Shown here one piece after another: positions 1-12,494 of a DNA stretch of 64,000 nt (position 1 is its first letter; every line of letters begins with the position of its first letter). The position numbers were made by a program, and so were the translations under genes. The DNA is from Macrolepiota albuminosa (Eukaryota > Basidiomycota > Agaricomycetes > Agaricales > Agaricaceae), in NCBI GenBank assembly GCA_027475525.1, contig JAMWFC010000009.1, forward strand, positions 62,001 to 126,000, read 5' to 3'. A model generated the notes under the pieces. The model was not told the origin of the DNA. It ran no database searches and saw only the letters and a program-made list of their open reading frames with translations.

Positions 1-299
1 TCACTGGTTTTCTATTTCTTTATACGCGCTACTTCTTACATGGATCTGCTTAATTATTTCCAGACAGTCCCTATTTTCTACTTAGGCAGGCGCGGTAATG
101 GCTATTGGACCGCGTCGGCAAAGGGGTTTTTGCGCTGTGATGATCTACTGAGTGTTTCCCCTTTTACTTATTTTTCTTTTGATTACTTACAAACTGACGA
201 TTTGAAGCAGAGGGGGGCGCTTATTTTAGCATCACACACTACAAAGTACGTATCAAATGATAGAGTCCACAAAAAGTTTAAAGCGCTAAGGGTCGGCAA

Positions 300-2678
300 C
301 TACGGATCATACTCGGGAAGGGCGGGATTGCCCAAAGGAAGCAAGTCCCCGTCCTGGATCGAGTTACTTGCTTGCCACTCAAGCGCAGCCGTAATATCGT
401 CATGGAGCTCGAGCAGGAGACGCTTGCGGCGAGCTAAGGTGGAAACGCGAGGACGCAGGTTAGCAAGTTCGTGACCAACGACTTCGGTCGCATCCTCGAT
501 ATGGCGAAGTTGTTGGCGAAGGTTGGCAGAGGGGCGGAGAGGAGTAACGGGATAGGAGAACTCGTCCAGACGGACGTACCCGGACAGTTACAGGCACACG
601 GGGTGTCCACTCATGGCGCTCGTCGCCGGGGGACATAGCTCTAGCGGAAGAAAGATGGATGCCGTAGGGAGGCAAGTATCTCCAGCGGCGACGACGCTCA
701 CCTTCCGGCACCAGGGTTCCTTCAGATTCTGGCGCCGCAGAAGTCTCGCGGCTACTAGGAAAAGAAGAGGAGCTGTGGGGAGGAGTAAGGGATGGAGTAA
801 TAGGGAGAGCAACCGGAGTGTCGCTAGCTGCAACCGACTCAGGGGCAGGGGTAGCGCCAGCGTCAGACATAACGACATCTTCGGCAGCAGGGATAGCCAC
901 TACGGCGGGAACAGGAGTGGGGGACCTATCAGTCAAGAAGTTAGCACGCGAAGAAAAAGAAGTTAGGAAAATGCGTACTGGTTACCACTGGGGCCACTCT
1001 GACGAGGGTTAGCGGCGATAGGGGGAGTAAGGCGAAGCAGGAGAGCGCGTACCGCCAACAGCACATCGGCATCAACAACGGGCTCAGCTTCATCATCATC
1101 CTCTCCCTCGGCATCCCTCTCAGTGCCCTCCCCCTCATCCGTAGAAGACTCGGTCGAAGACAAAACCACAGGCGTAGCAGGCACTAGCTCGCGGCGCTTA
1201 CCAGGGCTCTTGCCAGGAGACGCAACAACAGGCTTACGTTTCGAAAGAATGGGACGACGAGGAGAGCGAGCAAAAGGTGCCACCACGGTGGTACCATCCT
1301 GGGTAGTCGGCAGCGCCAGGCTGGCTGCGCTGACTACTGTGGGCTGGTGAGTAGCTGCCAGATCACGTTGCTGCAACACAAAGTTCCGGGCGTTACGGAC
1401 CAACACCGTGCGTTCATAGTTCCTTTGCATAATGGCGTCCCTACCACGTTCATGAGTACAAATCCCGTTGAAGGCGCAACCTTGTTTCAACGCATCGCAC
1501 CGATAGCAAGGCAGAGAGGCGGTAGGAAACCAGCAGCCCTCAGGATTGTTCTCAGACCAACACTTGTCACACTAAGAAAGAAGTCAGCGACGGCATGAAC
1601 CTACCAATGGGCGAACCAGTGCTTACCGCGCCAATCTTTGCCCTAAATGTGCGACGCTCCAAGGGCGTAACGGTAACCTTCTTCTTGCTGCCCAGTACTT
1701 GGACACCAGCCGGGATGCCGGTATCAATGACAGTAGTATCACGGCAAAGATGCAAAAGGTCGCGAAGCTCCGCGTCGGTGAACATGGTCTGGTTAGGCGC
1801 CTATCGACATTAACATTTAGGCGCTAAAGTCTAGCGACAACGAGCAAAGCACTTACGACATACAAAGGAGGAACACGAGCAGGGAGATTGATCTGGAAGG
1901 GGAGAAGTCAGAAAAATGGTTTAAGGAAGATAGGGAAGGAATGCACGGTACGTTTGGGAGAACTAGCACGAGCAAGGGGCGCTCATTCAATAACAATGGC
2001 GAAATTACGTGGAGGACTGTGGGAAGTTGGGCGCGTCGGGCCGGGTCGTGGCTCGCTACGAGAAACGGCAATACATTTGATGGCCGAATGGAGAGGGGCA
2101 GTGCAAACGGGAGAAGCAGCGCTTGGGGCAGGGCGAGTGGAAGAAGCAGCGCCACGAAAAGGGCTGCCAAGAACGGAAGGAGGCGGAACAGAAGTCGAAG
2201 AAGGAGGGGCGGTGGGCAGTAGGAAGACTGGCGACGGTGGGAGATGTGGCAACCGACTGCTCAAGGATTAACAGTGGAAAAAGGGGGAAGAAAAGGAAGG
2301 ACTTACCTCGCTGACCTCGGTACTAGCCAACAACACGTCGATCTCGTTGGATAAGGAGGGAGCCTAGTATGGGCGCTGAACCTTAGCGCCACAAAGCCAA
2401 AATCAAACTTAGAAACTTATGAAAAGGTCCGCGAAGGGGTGCAACCAATCGGCACCTTCGTACTTGCGGTACCGGGCCACACACCACTTGCGAACCTCAT
2501 CACCCCACTCCCAGGAACTGTCGGAGCCATGGACCACGAGCCAGCGCCGATAGAGTTGCATAATGCCAGGGACGGTTTGTGGCGCATCGGCGGGATCGAC
2601 AGACTTGGCGCGATCAAATAAATAGGAGGCCTTAGCCAGGAAATTGCGGAGAGCAGAGGCATCAAAAGGAGTGGACAT
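300..2678 (-). CDS. Multi-exon Cys-cluster protein of a repeat element (copy 1)
   Basis: Unrecognised gene, read on the minus strand. The first coding exon starts at ATG 2678 (MSTPFDASALRNFL...) and is Trp-rich. Its middle exon (about 1600-960) has paired cysteines (CDKC, CYRC, then further Cys ending GICTHER), which looks like a zinc-binding cluster. An acidic stretch (ESSTDEGEG...EDDDEAEP) follows, then a P/S/T-rich segment. The last exon (about 545-300) is a leucine-rich, probably coiled-coil end closing in PEYDP and a TAG at 302-300. Introns at about 1626-1572 and 975-925 have clean GT/AG ends and keep frame. The exon joins between 2410 and 1790 were not resolved and my one attempt met a stop, so the gene may be damaged there. 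Base composition is CpG-rich. A decayed inverted copy lies at 3870-5080, so it belongs to a repeat, probably as an accessory antisense gene of a family A LTR element. Confidence 0.5.
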
Positions 2679-2812
2679 GCTGAAAAGATGGGAAGGAAAA
2701 CACAGGAAGGTGAAGTGCTGAAAACGACTTTTATAACACGCCGGCGGCATTATACGGACCGTAGCGCAGTCAAATTAATGACGGCGTTTGACTGAGGACA
2801 GTCAATTTTTCA

Positions 2813-2824
2813 GTTGGGGGGAGA
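2813..2824 (+). other. Putative polypurine tract next to LTR A1
   Basis: The G-rich purine run ttggggggagatga directly abuts the TGATAGG start of LTR A1. This is what is expected just upstream of a 3' LTR in a plus-oriented retroelement, and would make the Cys-cluster gene at 300-2678 antisense to the element. The call rests on position and composition only. Confidence 0.45.
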
Positions 2825-3869
2825 TGATAGGCTTCTACTCGGACTGAGCGCATCAAGGGACATTATAGGCCGACCAACACTTGACACACTAGAGACTCTA
2901 GCGACCAGCCTTGGGTACAGAGCAGCCCTAGCGCGGGCGCTCTATGGCAAGACTTATCCATTCATCTCAATCCCCAGTATCAGCCCCTCAGCGCCCTCCA
3001 CTCAGTTACTTTGAAGACCAAAGAAGGCCCAGAACTCATAGCGCTAGCACAACGGCGGGAGGTGACTCTGACCAAACCCCAATCAGTACTGAAAGGAGTT
3101 AGCAACTGGCGCTGTCAATCACCGAGGCACCTCAATCAGAAGTCTAAAGGAATCAATGACGAACAAGACAGGATACACGCAGACCCAACATTTAAATCTA
3201 TCAAAAGATGGAACAATGTTTAGCGCCAGAATTAGCGCTCACGGCGTCTGTCGAGGATTCCCTGATCATACCCTGGGATGGCATGGCCAATTAAATTACA
3301 TCAAAAAGTGAGCAAACTCGTACCACTTCTAAGTAGTTCTAGAGTCGCCGTTGGTCGCCGTCACCCATGTGCTGCAGGTCGCCGTTGACAGGTGGCCGTT
3401 AGCTACAGTCACGAAGAGAGGCGCTAATTGGTAGCGCCGTCAATGGACTTATTTTGGGAATACCGTAGCGCATAGTATAAAAACTAGCTACTTGCCATGT
3501 ATATAACAACGAATCGTAACCTCTTGGACACCCAGTTACACTTAGTGTTCAAATCGCGCTAGCACTGCCTGACTTTATCACCAAGTTCGGCGCTAGCTTT
3601 GTCTATCTCATCTTTGTCGTTTACGGTGCCACCTACAGGCACGCTACGCTGTGCTATTCGTTTATTTCTCTATAACTCCTCCAAAACTACGACGCTTACC
3701 ACTTGCTAGGTAGCACCCGAGGCGCTATCGTCTAGCGCATCACCCTATTACCTCTGCTCGAGCACACCGGGACCCTGCCGGGACTCCTCACAAACCCATA
3801 TGCCAGGCGCTGGAGACGGCATTGTACTGCGTATACGTCCAGCACACCCAACCACAGTTGGCGTCATCA
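2825..3869 (+). mobile_element. LTR family A, copy A1 (about 1045 bp)
   Basis: Starts TGATAGG and ends ...CATCA, giving TGAT/ATCA terminal inverted bases. The start is fixed by comparison with copies at 14020, 20836 and 39632, which share sequence inward from TGATAGG but differ outside it. The end is fixed by comparison with copy A3. A TATA-like gtataaaaa lies near 3474. CpG is well kept here and most of it sits in TAGCGC/GCGCTA words. Flanks (ggaga / acgca) do not form a target duplication, so this LTR is part of a rearranged or recombined element rather than a simple solo LTR. Confidence 0.75.
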
Positions 3870-5080
3870 ACGCAGTCTTAGTTTGTAACACCTGGGCCTT
3901 CATGCTGCAGCAATGCAATCTGGCAGCTACTCACCAGCCCACTGTGATTAGTGCTGCAAGCCTAACGCTTTCCATTACCCAAAATGGCACCACCGTGGTG
4001 GCCCCCTTTGCCTGCTCTCCCCATCATCCCATTCCTTTGAAGCGTAAGCCCGTTGTCACCTCTCCTAGCAAGAGTCCTGGTAAGCACTGGAAGCTAGCAC
4101 CTGCTACTCCCGTAGTCTTGTCTACCACTGAGTCGTCTACTGATGAAGGGGAGGATACCAAGAGGGACGCTGAGGGTGAGGATGACGATGAGGCTGAGCC
4201 TGTAGTTGATACTGATGTGCTGTTGGCAGTACATGCTCTTCTGCTTTGCCTTACTCCCCCTATTGCCACTAACCCTTATCAGAGCAGGTTAGTGGTAACT
4301 GGTGCATAGTCTTCATGTTTTCTCTTTGGTCACTTTAACCTCTTTGTTGCCAGGTCCTCTACTCCTTCACTTCCTGTTGTCGTGGATATCCCTCCTGCCA
4401 AAGATGTCATGATGTCTGTCACCAGTGCTACCCCTGCTTCTGAGCCTGCTGTGGCTAGTGCCTCCCCTGTTGCTCTTTCTATTACCCCATCTCTTACTCC
4501 TCCTTGCAGCCTTTTTCTCCAGTACTCACGAGTCTTCCACTGTGCCTGAGTCTGAAGAGATTTTAGTGGCTCAGGGCAAGTACCGTTGCTGCTGGAGGTA
4601 CTTGCCTTCTTATGGTGTCCACCTTTTCTCTGCTAGGGCTATGTCCCCAGGCAACAAGCACCATAAATGGACTCCTTGTGCTCCTGTAACTGTTTGAGTA
4701 AGTCTGCATTTATTAGTTTGTTCTCCCCTTCTCTGACCTCTGCTAAGTTCAATTCCTTTTGGACTTCTCCCCCCATTATGCACATTTCCAGCAACGCCTA
4801 CCCTTGGCTCAGGGATGAGTTCTCTTATCCTGTCACTCCCCTTTGTCCTGCCACCAATCTCTGCCAGCAACTTTGCCACATCGAGGATATGACCGACATT
4901 ATTGGTAGCAAACTTGCCATCCTGTGACCTTGTGTCTCCACCTTAGCATGCCGTGAGCTCCTCCTGCTCAAGCTTCATGATGACATTACTGATGCGCTTG
5001 AGTGGCAAGCAAGTAATGCCATTCAGAATGGGAACTTGCTTTCTTTGGGTAATCCTGCTCCCTTCGAATCTAATGTGTAG
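3870..5080 (+). pseudogene. Decayed inverted copy of the Cys-cluster gene (copy 2)
   Basis: Homology to copy 1 begins abruptly at the LTR A1 edge, inside the exon just before the LQQ...AATHQPT segment. The N-terminal and cysteine exons are therefore missing. The acidic stretch, the P/S/T region and the C-terminal coiled part are recognisable to the stop at 5078-5080. Relative to copy 1, changes are dominated by CG to TG or CA: arginines become Cys, His, Trp or stop (for example CTGCGT to CTGTGA near 4920). The copy is inactive. Confidence 0.8.
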
Positions 5081-5380
5081 TTGCCAGCCTGTAGCGCTTT
5101 GAACTCTTGCAGACTTAGTCAATTTTGATACGTAGCCTGTTGTAACTGTACTAAAGAATAAACACTCCTCCCCTTTGTTCCGAAATTGTCAGTTTGTAAG
5201 TAATCAAATACAAAGTAAGAAAAAGGGGAAACACTCAGTAAATCATCATAGCATAGAAAACCTCTTTGCCAGCATGACCCAATAGCCAATATTGCACCAG
5301 CCTAGGAAGAAATAGGTATTGTCTGTAGAAAAATAAGTCAATTCATGCAAAAAGTTTAATGTGTAAGAAATAGAGTGCCA

Positions 5381-7189
5381 CTAATTGCTTGTGGTTATTT
5401 GGTGATGGTGGGTATAAGCGCCAGATCTCAAAGGTTAACTTCCTTTTTGCGCAGTCTAAAAATGAGTCAAGCGCCTCCTATTGGTTCGCATCCTCGTCCG
5501 GGTCCAAGTCCCTTAAGAAGTGTCCTTCCATGCTGTCGCTAGTTGAAATGCTGCCCAAGTCCTATAAATTGCCCATGCCTCAACTGAACCTCATCAGTCT
5601 TTGCAATGGAAAGCCCAACTGGCCTTGTGTGGTCTTCCTGCTATGATTGTGCTCACATCATAATTGATTCTCCCATCTTTCTGGAATGCACTACCTCCTT
5701 CTTCCACCACTACCTGGCTATCAGCGTGCCAGGACTGCACAACGGAGTTGTTGAGTTAGGTCGTTGCTGTCAGCTACTATGTGTGGCTTGTGAAATTTGG
5801 AACAATGATGCGCCTTTGACTCGTTTTGATATGGAGAAGAATTGGAGTCAGATTTTTCAGGTGTGCTATTGCCTTTTTTGTCCTCCTTCTCTTCTAATAG
5901 TTGCCAAATAAAGCAAATTTTGACCAAGGAGACAAAAGAGCAACTGGAGCTGTTGCTGGAGGAGACCCACTATCTGGTTTGTCACCTTGTTACCTTGTTT
6001 CTCCCATCTAACATGTCACCTCGCTAGGCTCCCCACTTGTCTACCAGTGGTTGGCTTTTTTGCGGTCCTGCCAAAGGATGGAGGCCTTCCAGGCCTCTCT
6101 TTTTGCCTGGTCCTTGACTTGCTTCCGCCTCCCATGTTGTTATGTAAGGCAACTTCTTCTTTTCTGTGGCGCGACCAGACTAACAGATTTTAGATATTTG
6201 ATTTCCTGTGTCGTAGATATATGAATTGCATCGCTGTTGTTGCCCCCCCCCCCTCGTGATTGTTTTGCACATGTAAGAATTCCCAAATCTCTGCAACCCT
6301 GCAAGTAGCTTGAGGTATTTTATGGGTTCTGGCGCTGGTAAACTGTCAATATCACATCATGCCAAAACCTTCCCTCCTTCTTGATGAGCCCACACGTCTT
6401 TACCATCTTGTGATCCTAGATTGTCTAGAGCAGTTTCTTGTGTTAATGCCTACTGGCAGCTTTTTGCATGAAAACGGCAACACCATGATTCTGGTGCACA
6501 GGTACTGAATCCTGCTAGCTGCATCTGAGGAGTAGATGATCACCATAGACCCATCCTTGGCCACCGTATGCCTCCCCTTAGCGTGGATTGTGAGTAATGC
6601 TCATGTGTTGTGTAGGCACCGGTTACAGATACCGCTTCGAGTCTGGCCAGCCTACTCTACAAAACAGGAAGCTTGGTTAGTTCTTATCTCTTCCTAATCT
6701 GAAGTTGTTAATTCCATGCTATTTTTAAGAGCCTCTCCTGGCTCTCCCTTCCCCCTCTCGTTAACCTCAATGCTTGTAGAGCCATATTTGAATGCACAGC
6801 CTTTTCTTTTATGTTATTTGAGTTTCATCCAGACGAGGATAGGTGGTACTCATCCCCCAACCCCTCTGCTGCCCCTCCGGGCGCTCCTCGTGCTCCTCAC
6901 CCAGGCGCTCCTTCTGTGCCTCCTCCTAGTGTTCCTGTACCTCCCATACCTTCTTTTAACGTGCCACCTCCAGGCACTCCTCCCACCCACAGGTGACCTA
7001 AAGATCAAGTCAAAGGTCTACATCAACGGTCCTCTTTTGTAGGGTAGCTTGATTAGTTGTAGTTGTAGTCAGCTTGCTAGTTCCTCTTGTATTAGTACCA
7101 ACTCCCTTTATTTATTCTTTTATAGTTGTTGCATTGCCTAAATCTGATCAAGGGGCGCTAACAACTAGTGCCTCATTTTTTGTATTCAT
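5381..7189 (+). other. Unresolved repeat-derived region, plus-strand coding fragments
   Basis: No complete gene is seen. Short plus-strand stretches have coding flavour: 5606-5850 (a Cys/His-containing fragment) and 6811-6996 (FEFHPDEDRWYSS followed by a proline-rich repeat PPSVPVPP). They follow copy 2 in the same direction and converge on the gypsy pol stop at 7190, so they are probably further exons of the same accessory antisense region. A run of 12 C lies near 6243-6254. I do not recognise the proteins. Confidence 0.3.
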
Positions 7190-10100
7190 TTACTGCTCCT
7201 CATTGTCATCTGGAGTGGTCTCATCATTGTCCACCAACTCAGTCTCTTCAAGCTCTCAAAGTTTGGCCATGTCAATATCCAGCGCCAACAAAGGTAATGA
7301 AATGTGTTCACGTGCTAAGTAGGGAATGAGTTAGAATGCCGCTACCAGTTGATGCAAAACTGAGCCATCCAACTTGCAGAGTATGTAGGCACCTCCTCTA
7401 TTGCGGGAAACTACTATGAGGGGTCCTAGGTACTGAGGTTGCATCTTTTTGTTATAGGTAACTTCAATTTTTGAGTTGCACATTAGTACTAGAGCACTAG
7501 CTGTAAAGTTGTAATCCCTGATTGTAGTGCTATGCTTGCTTTCAAATCATAGTGCAGCCTGTCGTCTAGCTTGAAATACCACCTCATGTAAGCGCTCGAG
7601 ATCCTCCATGTGTTATTGTAGGTCTATAGCATGCCTGGTGATCAGATCAGTTGAAGACAGTATTGAGTTAAGTGGGGGTTGTAAGTATGTTGCCTCCACA
7701 ACGTCCGCTGGGAGCAGGGGATGGGTGCCAGTTGCTGCATAGTAAGGAGAACAGCCCATCCTCTTTTGTATGGTAACCTATTCAGACCAAAAGACCGAAT
7801 AAGTTGCTTCATTCCAGCGACTTTTGTCACCATTTACCACCTTGAATAGCACCTGTTGAACGTCAAAATGCGGCCTTTCCACAATACCATTAGCGCATTT
7901 GTTATATCCTGAGACTTGAATGTGCTGTATGTTGTATTTCTTCACAAGATAGGTAAGCACCTTGACTATAGGTGCTCCATTGTCTGTAACAATCTTGTGA
8001 AGGGCTCCCCATCTGCAAATAACATCTTCAAAGAGCCACTTAGCTATAGCATTGGTACTTTCTCACTGGAGCATATGGAACTCCAGCCAATGTACCAAGG
8101 AACACCTTCCCTGGATGATGTACTTGTAGCGCCCTGACTTGGGCATGTGCATAGTGTTGATATATATCTTTCCAAACAATGGTGCTGGAGTTGCTACTGT
8201 TGAAGGAATGAGAACTTGGTGTGTCTGCTGAATTTGGCAAAGATGACAAGTGCAAATATACCACACAATATCGGCGCTAACTTGAGGCCACCAAAAATGT
8301 TCCAATAGATTCGCCCATATTGTGTAGAGTCCCCAGTGTCCCAAATCATCGTGCATAGCGTGCAGAATTCTGATTTGGCTGTCTGGTTTGATTACTAATT
8401 CGTGAGTGCCAGCCCTATTTTGTCACCAAAGTCGATTTTCAACTATAAAGAAAGTCATTGTGTATCGAATGAAGGTGGCATATTCCATATCTGTAAGGTC
8501 TGATGGTCGGCACAAATCCTGTAGCCACTTTCTAACCTGATCAACTCATTGGTCTTCTGACTTAGCTTTGGCGCTACAAGGTACTGCCAAATATGGTAGG
8601 TTGTGACTATCTTCCCGTAAGGGTCTGAGTTCCTCGATTATCTTTAGATGGCTTAGCGACATTATAGATACTGGCCATGTAAAAAGTCGATAGAGCCTGA
8701 TATGGTTTAAGTTGATATGGGATAATAGGGTGTAGCCATGTCAAGATAGGTTAATCTTTGCAAAGGGCTGAAATAAATAATTGAATAATATGTACAAAAC
8801 TGTGCAGCCGGTCAATCCAGTCGTCAAATATGTCATTGTCACTTTCATCTAGTGTCTTGTCTCCTAGCTGCCTAGGTCATTTAGATAGTCCGTCAGGTCT
8901 GTGAAATGCACTTTTAACATGGACGAGCTCAAAGTGAAACATTAGTATTGCTACTACCCAGCAATTCATACTAGCTGAAGGTTGAATGCCTGGATTCTGA
9001 AGCATTCCTTTGATGTAATGTGCATCGACTTCAACAATCAGATTTTGAACCCCAATGAGATACATTTGTAGCACCTGAAACGCTCAAAACAAGCCATATA
9101 ACTCTAGCTTGGGCTGACTGTAACACGATTCTCTGTCATTAAGGATAATTGATCTGAAGCAATTGTAGCATCTGATTTTTTGATTACACCATCACACTGG
9201 CATAAAAAGAAGCCGACTGCAATATAGGAGGTGTCAATGGCAAGTATAACAGGATCAGAAGTAGTATAGTCAATGGGAACTAGCAGCTTCACTTCCTGCA
9301 GCGCCTTCATTAAATCTTTTTGGGCGTTAATTTGGTCAGGTCCAAATTCAAAGGGGACCCCAGAATGAGTTAAGCGATTAAGAGCGTGTCTGATGTGAAA
9401 AATGGTGTATAAACATATGCAGAACGCCTACTGTGCCTAGAAACACATGAACTTCTGAGAGGTTATGACTTCCTACTTCTCCAGAAGCACTAATCGGCTC
9501 TCCTTGGGGATTCGGCCCTCTGGCATGCAAACGTGCCCTAAAATTTTAAATTGCAGCGCACAAAGAACCAGCTTGTGTCCAGAGAACGTTCCACCACAAT
9601 ACTTCATGTGCTGAAGCACTCAGTTAACCAGTTGAAAGAAGTCTCATAGTGCCATGCGGATATTGGGATTTTCTGAATGCACTTTGGGCTTGCCATTTAC
9701 AAGGCACCAATCTTTTGGGCCCTTAATGCCTACGCTGTCGATAAAACTAAGCACATGTTGAAGTATCTCAGGTTGTAGAATAAATGTAATGTTATCATGA
9801 AATATGAGTACCAAATTTGTCCATCCCATGGGAAGTGTAACTAGTCGTAGCACCCCAAATGGCATTTGGAATGTCATCAAGTCATGAGAGGAAGGATGAA
9901 TTAAGCGCTCATCATAGCCAACATACAAATCCAGGGTAGCGTCACATATTTGTTCTGCAAAAGATTCAGCAACATGAAGAGAAGGGCAGTACCCCTGAAT
10001 GACAAATTGTGACTTTGTTTAGCGGTTCCAAACTATGAACTATATGTAGCTTCCCATTTTTCTTTAGTATGCAAAACTATCTCGATCTATAGGCCAAATT

Positions 10101-12494
10101 AGAAGGCTTGTAAACTCCTGCCACTATCTTGGAATGAATAATTTGGCAAACTTTGGCTTCAATGCCTGGTGGTATAGGTTGGTTATGCTCAGTCCACGGT
10201 ACATGGAATATTGTTGGTATAACTACTGGTGGAAAGAAGTCAGTTCTAAGTTTACTGCGTTCTGAATCCTTCCAAGCAAATGCTTTGTTTTGTTTTTGCA
10301 TAATGTCAACTAATACATCTAGTTTCGCTGTCGATAGAAAGCCTGTATCATGGGTACTAAGGAATAGTGCCCATTGTTCCTCCATAAATCATCCTGTAGG
10401 TTCAAAGGGTGGCGGATTCAGATTAAGTTCAGGAAGGGTCGTTAACAGGTCGCCAACGATCTTTCTCTCAATGCAAAATTCCTCAGATACGATGCTCACT
10501 ACCGGTTTTGTTTTAAGCGCTACTGGCTTGTACTTCTTTTTAACCTGAACCTCTTTGCACTTAGGGGTACTGTTGTTAGCAAACATATTATAAATGGAAC
10601 TTTGGTTTCTAGCAGAACCAGATATCAAAGGTTCTTTAGAATCAGGAGTAGAAACAAAATAAGTGTCTGTTGAAAGATTTTCAGTAATATCGGACATGGT
10701 GAGGTATAAGTAGGATAAAGCTTCACTAGTAAGCGATGTAGAAGAGTTCAAAACTTCATGGGCTAAAGGGGTATGTGATATAAGGGTTACTTGCCCAGTC
10801 CAATGATTATAGTCCAAGATAAGCACTTCATCTCCATGATCCTCATCACTCATCTCCTCGATGGCACTGGAAAACACTCGCAAGGCTTGTTGCTAATATA
10901 AAGTTGCTTTCTTGGTCCTGGCTTCTGGAATTTCCCTTGGGAAAATGTCAGTACCATCCTCCTGACCCCAGAGTTAGGGTCGCTAATAGTTAGCGTTGTT
11001 TCATCTTCGGACGTCGTCTTGACTACTGATCAAGCTAACACGTCGAAGGGCCTTTCCAATAGTAAGTTGTATGTGGGTGATCTAAGTATGTGAGTTTGCA
11101 GATAGAATATAAGGTCGCTAATATCACATGGCACGTTCCAGGCTATTTCCAAGGATTGATTAATCATGCCATTAGCGCTCTGCATGTTAAGGATGATTAT
11201 TGGGTCATAAATAATGCCCAGTTTGTTAGCAATGTCAGCCACTATTGAAATAATTTGTAATCTGCTGTCCACAATAGACTCTATCTCGCTCTGTCCATCA
11301 ACTGTCAACATAATTGAGCAAATTGCATGAGAGTCTTAGGCTACAGTAAGAATGGCAGGATTGTCGCTAGATCTTAGCAATTTGAGGTAAGTTTTGACCA
11401 GGTCAATGGACATAGCTTCTTTGGGTGGTGCAGCCTCTTCTTTGATTTCTGGTGCTACCGTCTCTGTTATGTACGTGAATCCAGGTAGTGCATCGTCACA
11501 TTTATCCATCGCCATTACATTGTTAGCTACATTTCATTGAGGGATAACCACAGTATGCATCTGGTTCCTGACATCTGGCACCACGCTGCATAGCTCTCCT
11601 ACTGATAGCATAACCTGACTTTGCATGATGCGATCAAAAACTACCTTAGACTTTTCCAGGTCATATATAGGCACTGTGGGTCAATATCTCCCTATAGGTT
11701 TGTCTGGTGCTCCAAAGTTGCAATTAAGGGGTGGGGCATAGTTGCCCTCAAGGCCAGCATAAGGATGCAGCAGCGGCTCCATAACAGCCGGCACCTTAGT
11801 TGTTTCTGGTACATCATTGTTAGCGCTAAAAGTTGAAGCTTTCGCTGGGGCAGGGTCTGTCATTGTGCCTGAGGGCTTATAATCTTTTAAAGGCTGCTTG
11901 CTCTTTTTGATTTCTACCCTGTCAAAGACCTGATTCTTTAGCAACTTCAGCTCCTTTTCTAGCATCTTGATTCTCTCCTCACGTGACAACGTAGCTCGGT
12001 TGCTGATAGCGTTTAGCTGGAGTACTTTGTGAATTAGCGCTTGTTGGGGAGTCGCTTCTGTTTCTGTTATCGCCATACTATTCAAGTTACCTGTTGCTAA
12101 GTTTCCAGGGTTTTGATGGTGCTACTCGTCAATGCATCCCTGGAAAGTCTTATACTTAGAATAAAGGGGAATGTTAGCACCCAACGGTAAGACTAGTTTC
12201 CCATCCATACCATGGCATGCTTTCCCTTGTCATAAATACTGTTCAAGGATAGTGCATTGACTCCTGGTCATGGTATGTCCTGGCTTGCCACAGAAATAGC
12301 AAAGTCCTGTCTGGACGTTGTTTCTTGGTGCCAAGAGACTAGTTGAGATTAAGGTCTCCAGTTTATTCATGATGTTAGCAACTGCGTTGTTAACGGCATT
12401 TTCCAAATCCTCCTTCTCGACATACCTGTTGCGGTCATTGGCAGCGCTAGGAGCTGGCAACTCTAGTTTGGGTGCCATCCCTCCATGGTCCAAG
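7190..12494 (-). mobile_element. Dead Ty3/gypsy retrotransposon internal region (gag end to pol end)
   Basis: Read on minus, the domains are in Ty3/gypsy order. A gag zinc knuckle (CYFCGKPGH, 12493-12230) comes first, then a charged linker (12085-11681), an aspartic protease (11311-11030) and a pol linker (10883-10389). Reverse transcriptase follows (10385-9640; FPPVVIPTIFHVPW and FQMPFGVLRLVTLPMGW), then RNase H (9310-8877), a zinc-binding H2C2 head (8356-8230), the integrase core (TDNG near 8000, NGIVERPH near 7880) and the C-terminal GPY-type segment YLGPLIVV (7420-7380). The pol stop is at 7192-7190. It is inactivated: the protease DTG is replaced by DSR, the RT FIDD by FIDS, the first integrase Asp by Asn (GAC to AAC), and there are several TGA/TAG stops and frameshifts. 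Gag is truncated at its N-terminus at LTR B1. Confidence 0.9.

Larger units (their letters stand above)
1..5380. repeat. Large inverted repeat around LTR A1
   Basis: The left arm (about 1-1400, read on minus) and the right arm (about 3870-5380, read on plus) carry the same gene 3' half and the same trailing sequence. For example, 130-230 matches the reverse complement of about 5170-5260 (the shared run ggggaaacactcag is seen on opposite strands). The centre of the palindrome is occupied by LTR A1 plus the unique 5' part of copy 1. The right arm has lost many CG dinucleotides that the left arm keeps. This could be two element copies in head-to-head orientation or a rearrangement; sequence alone does not decide. 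Confidence 0.75.
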
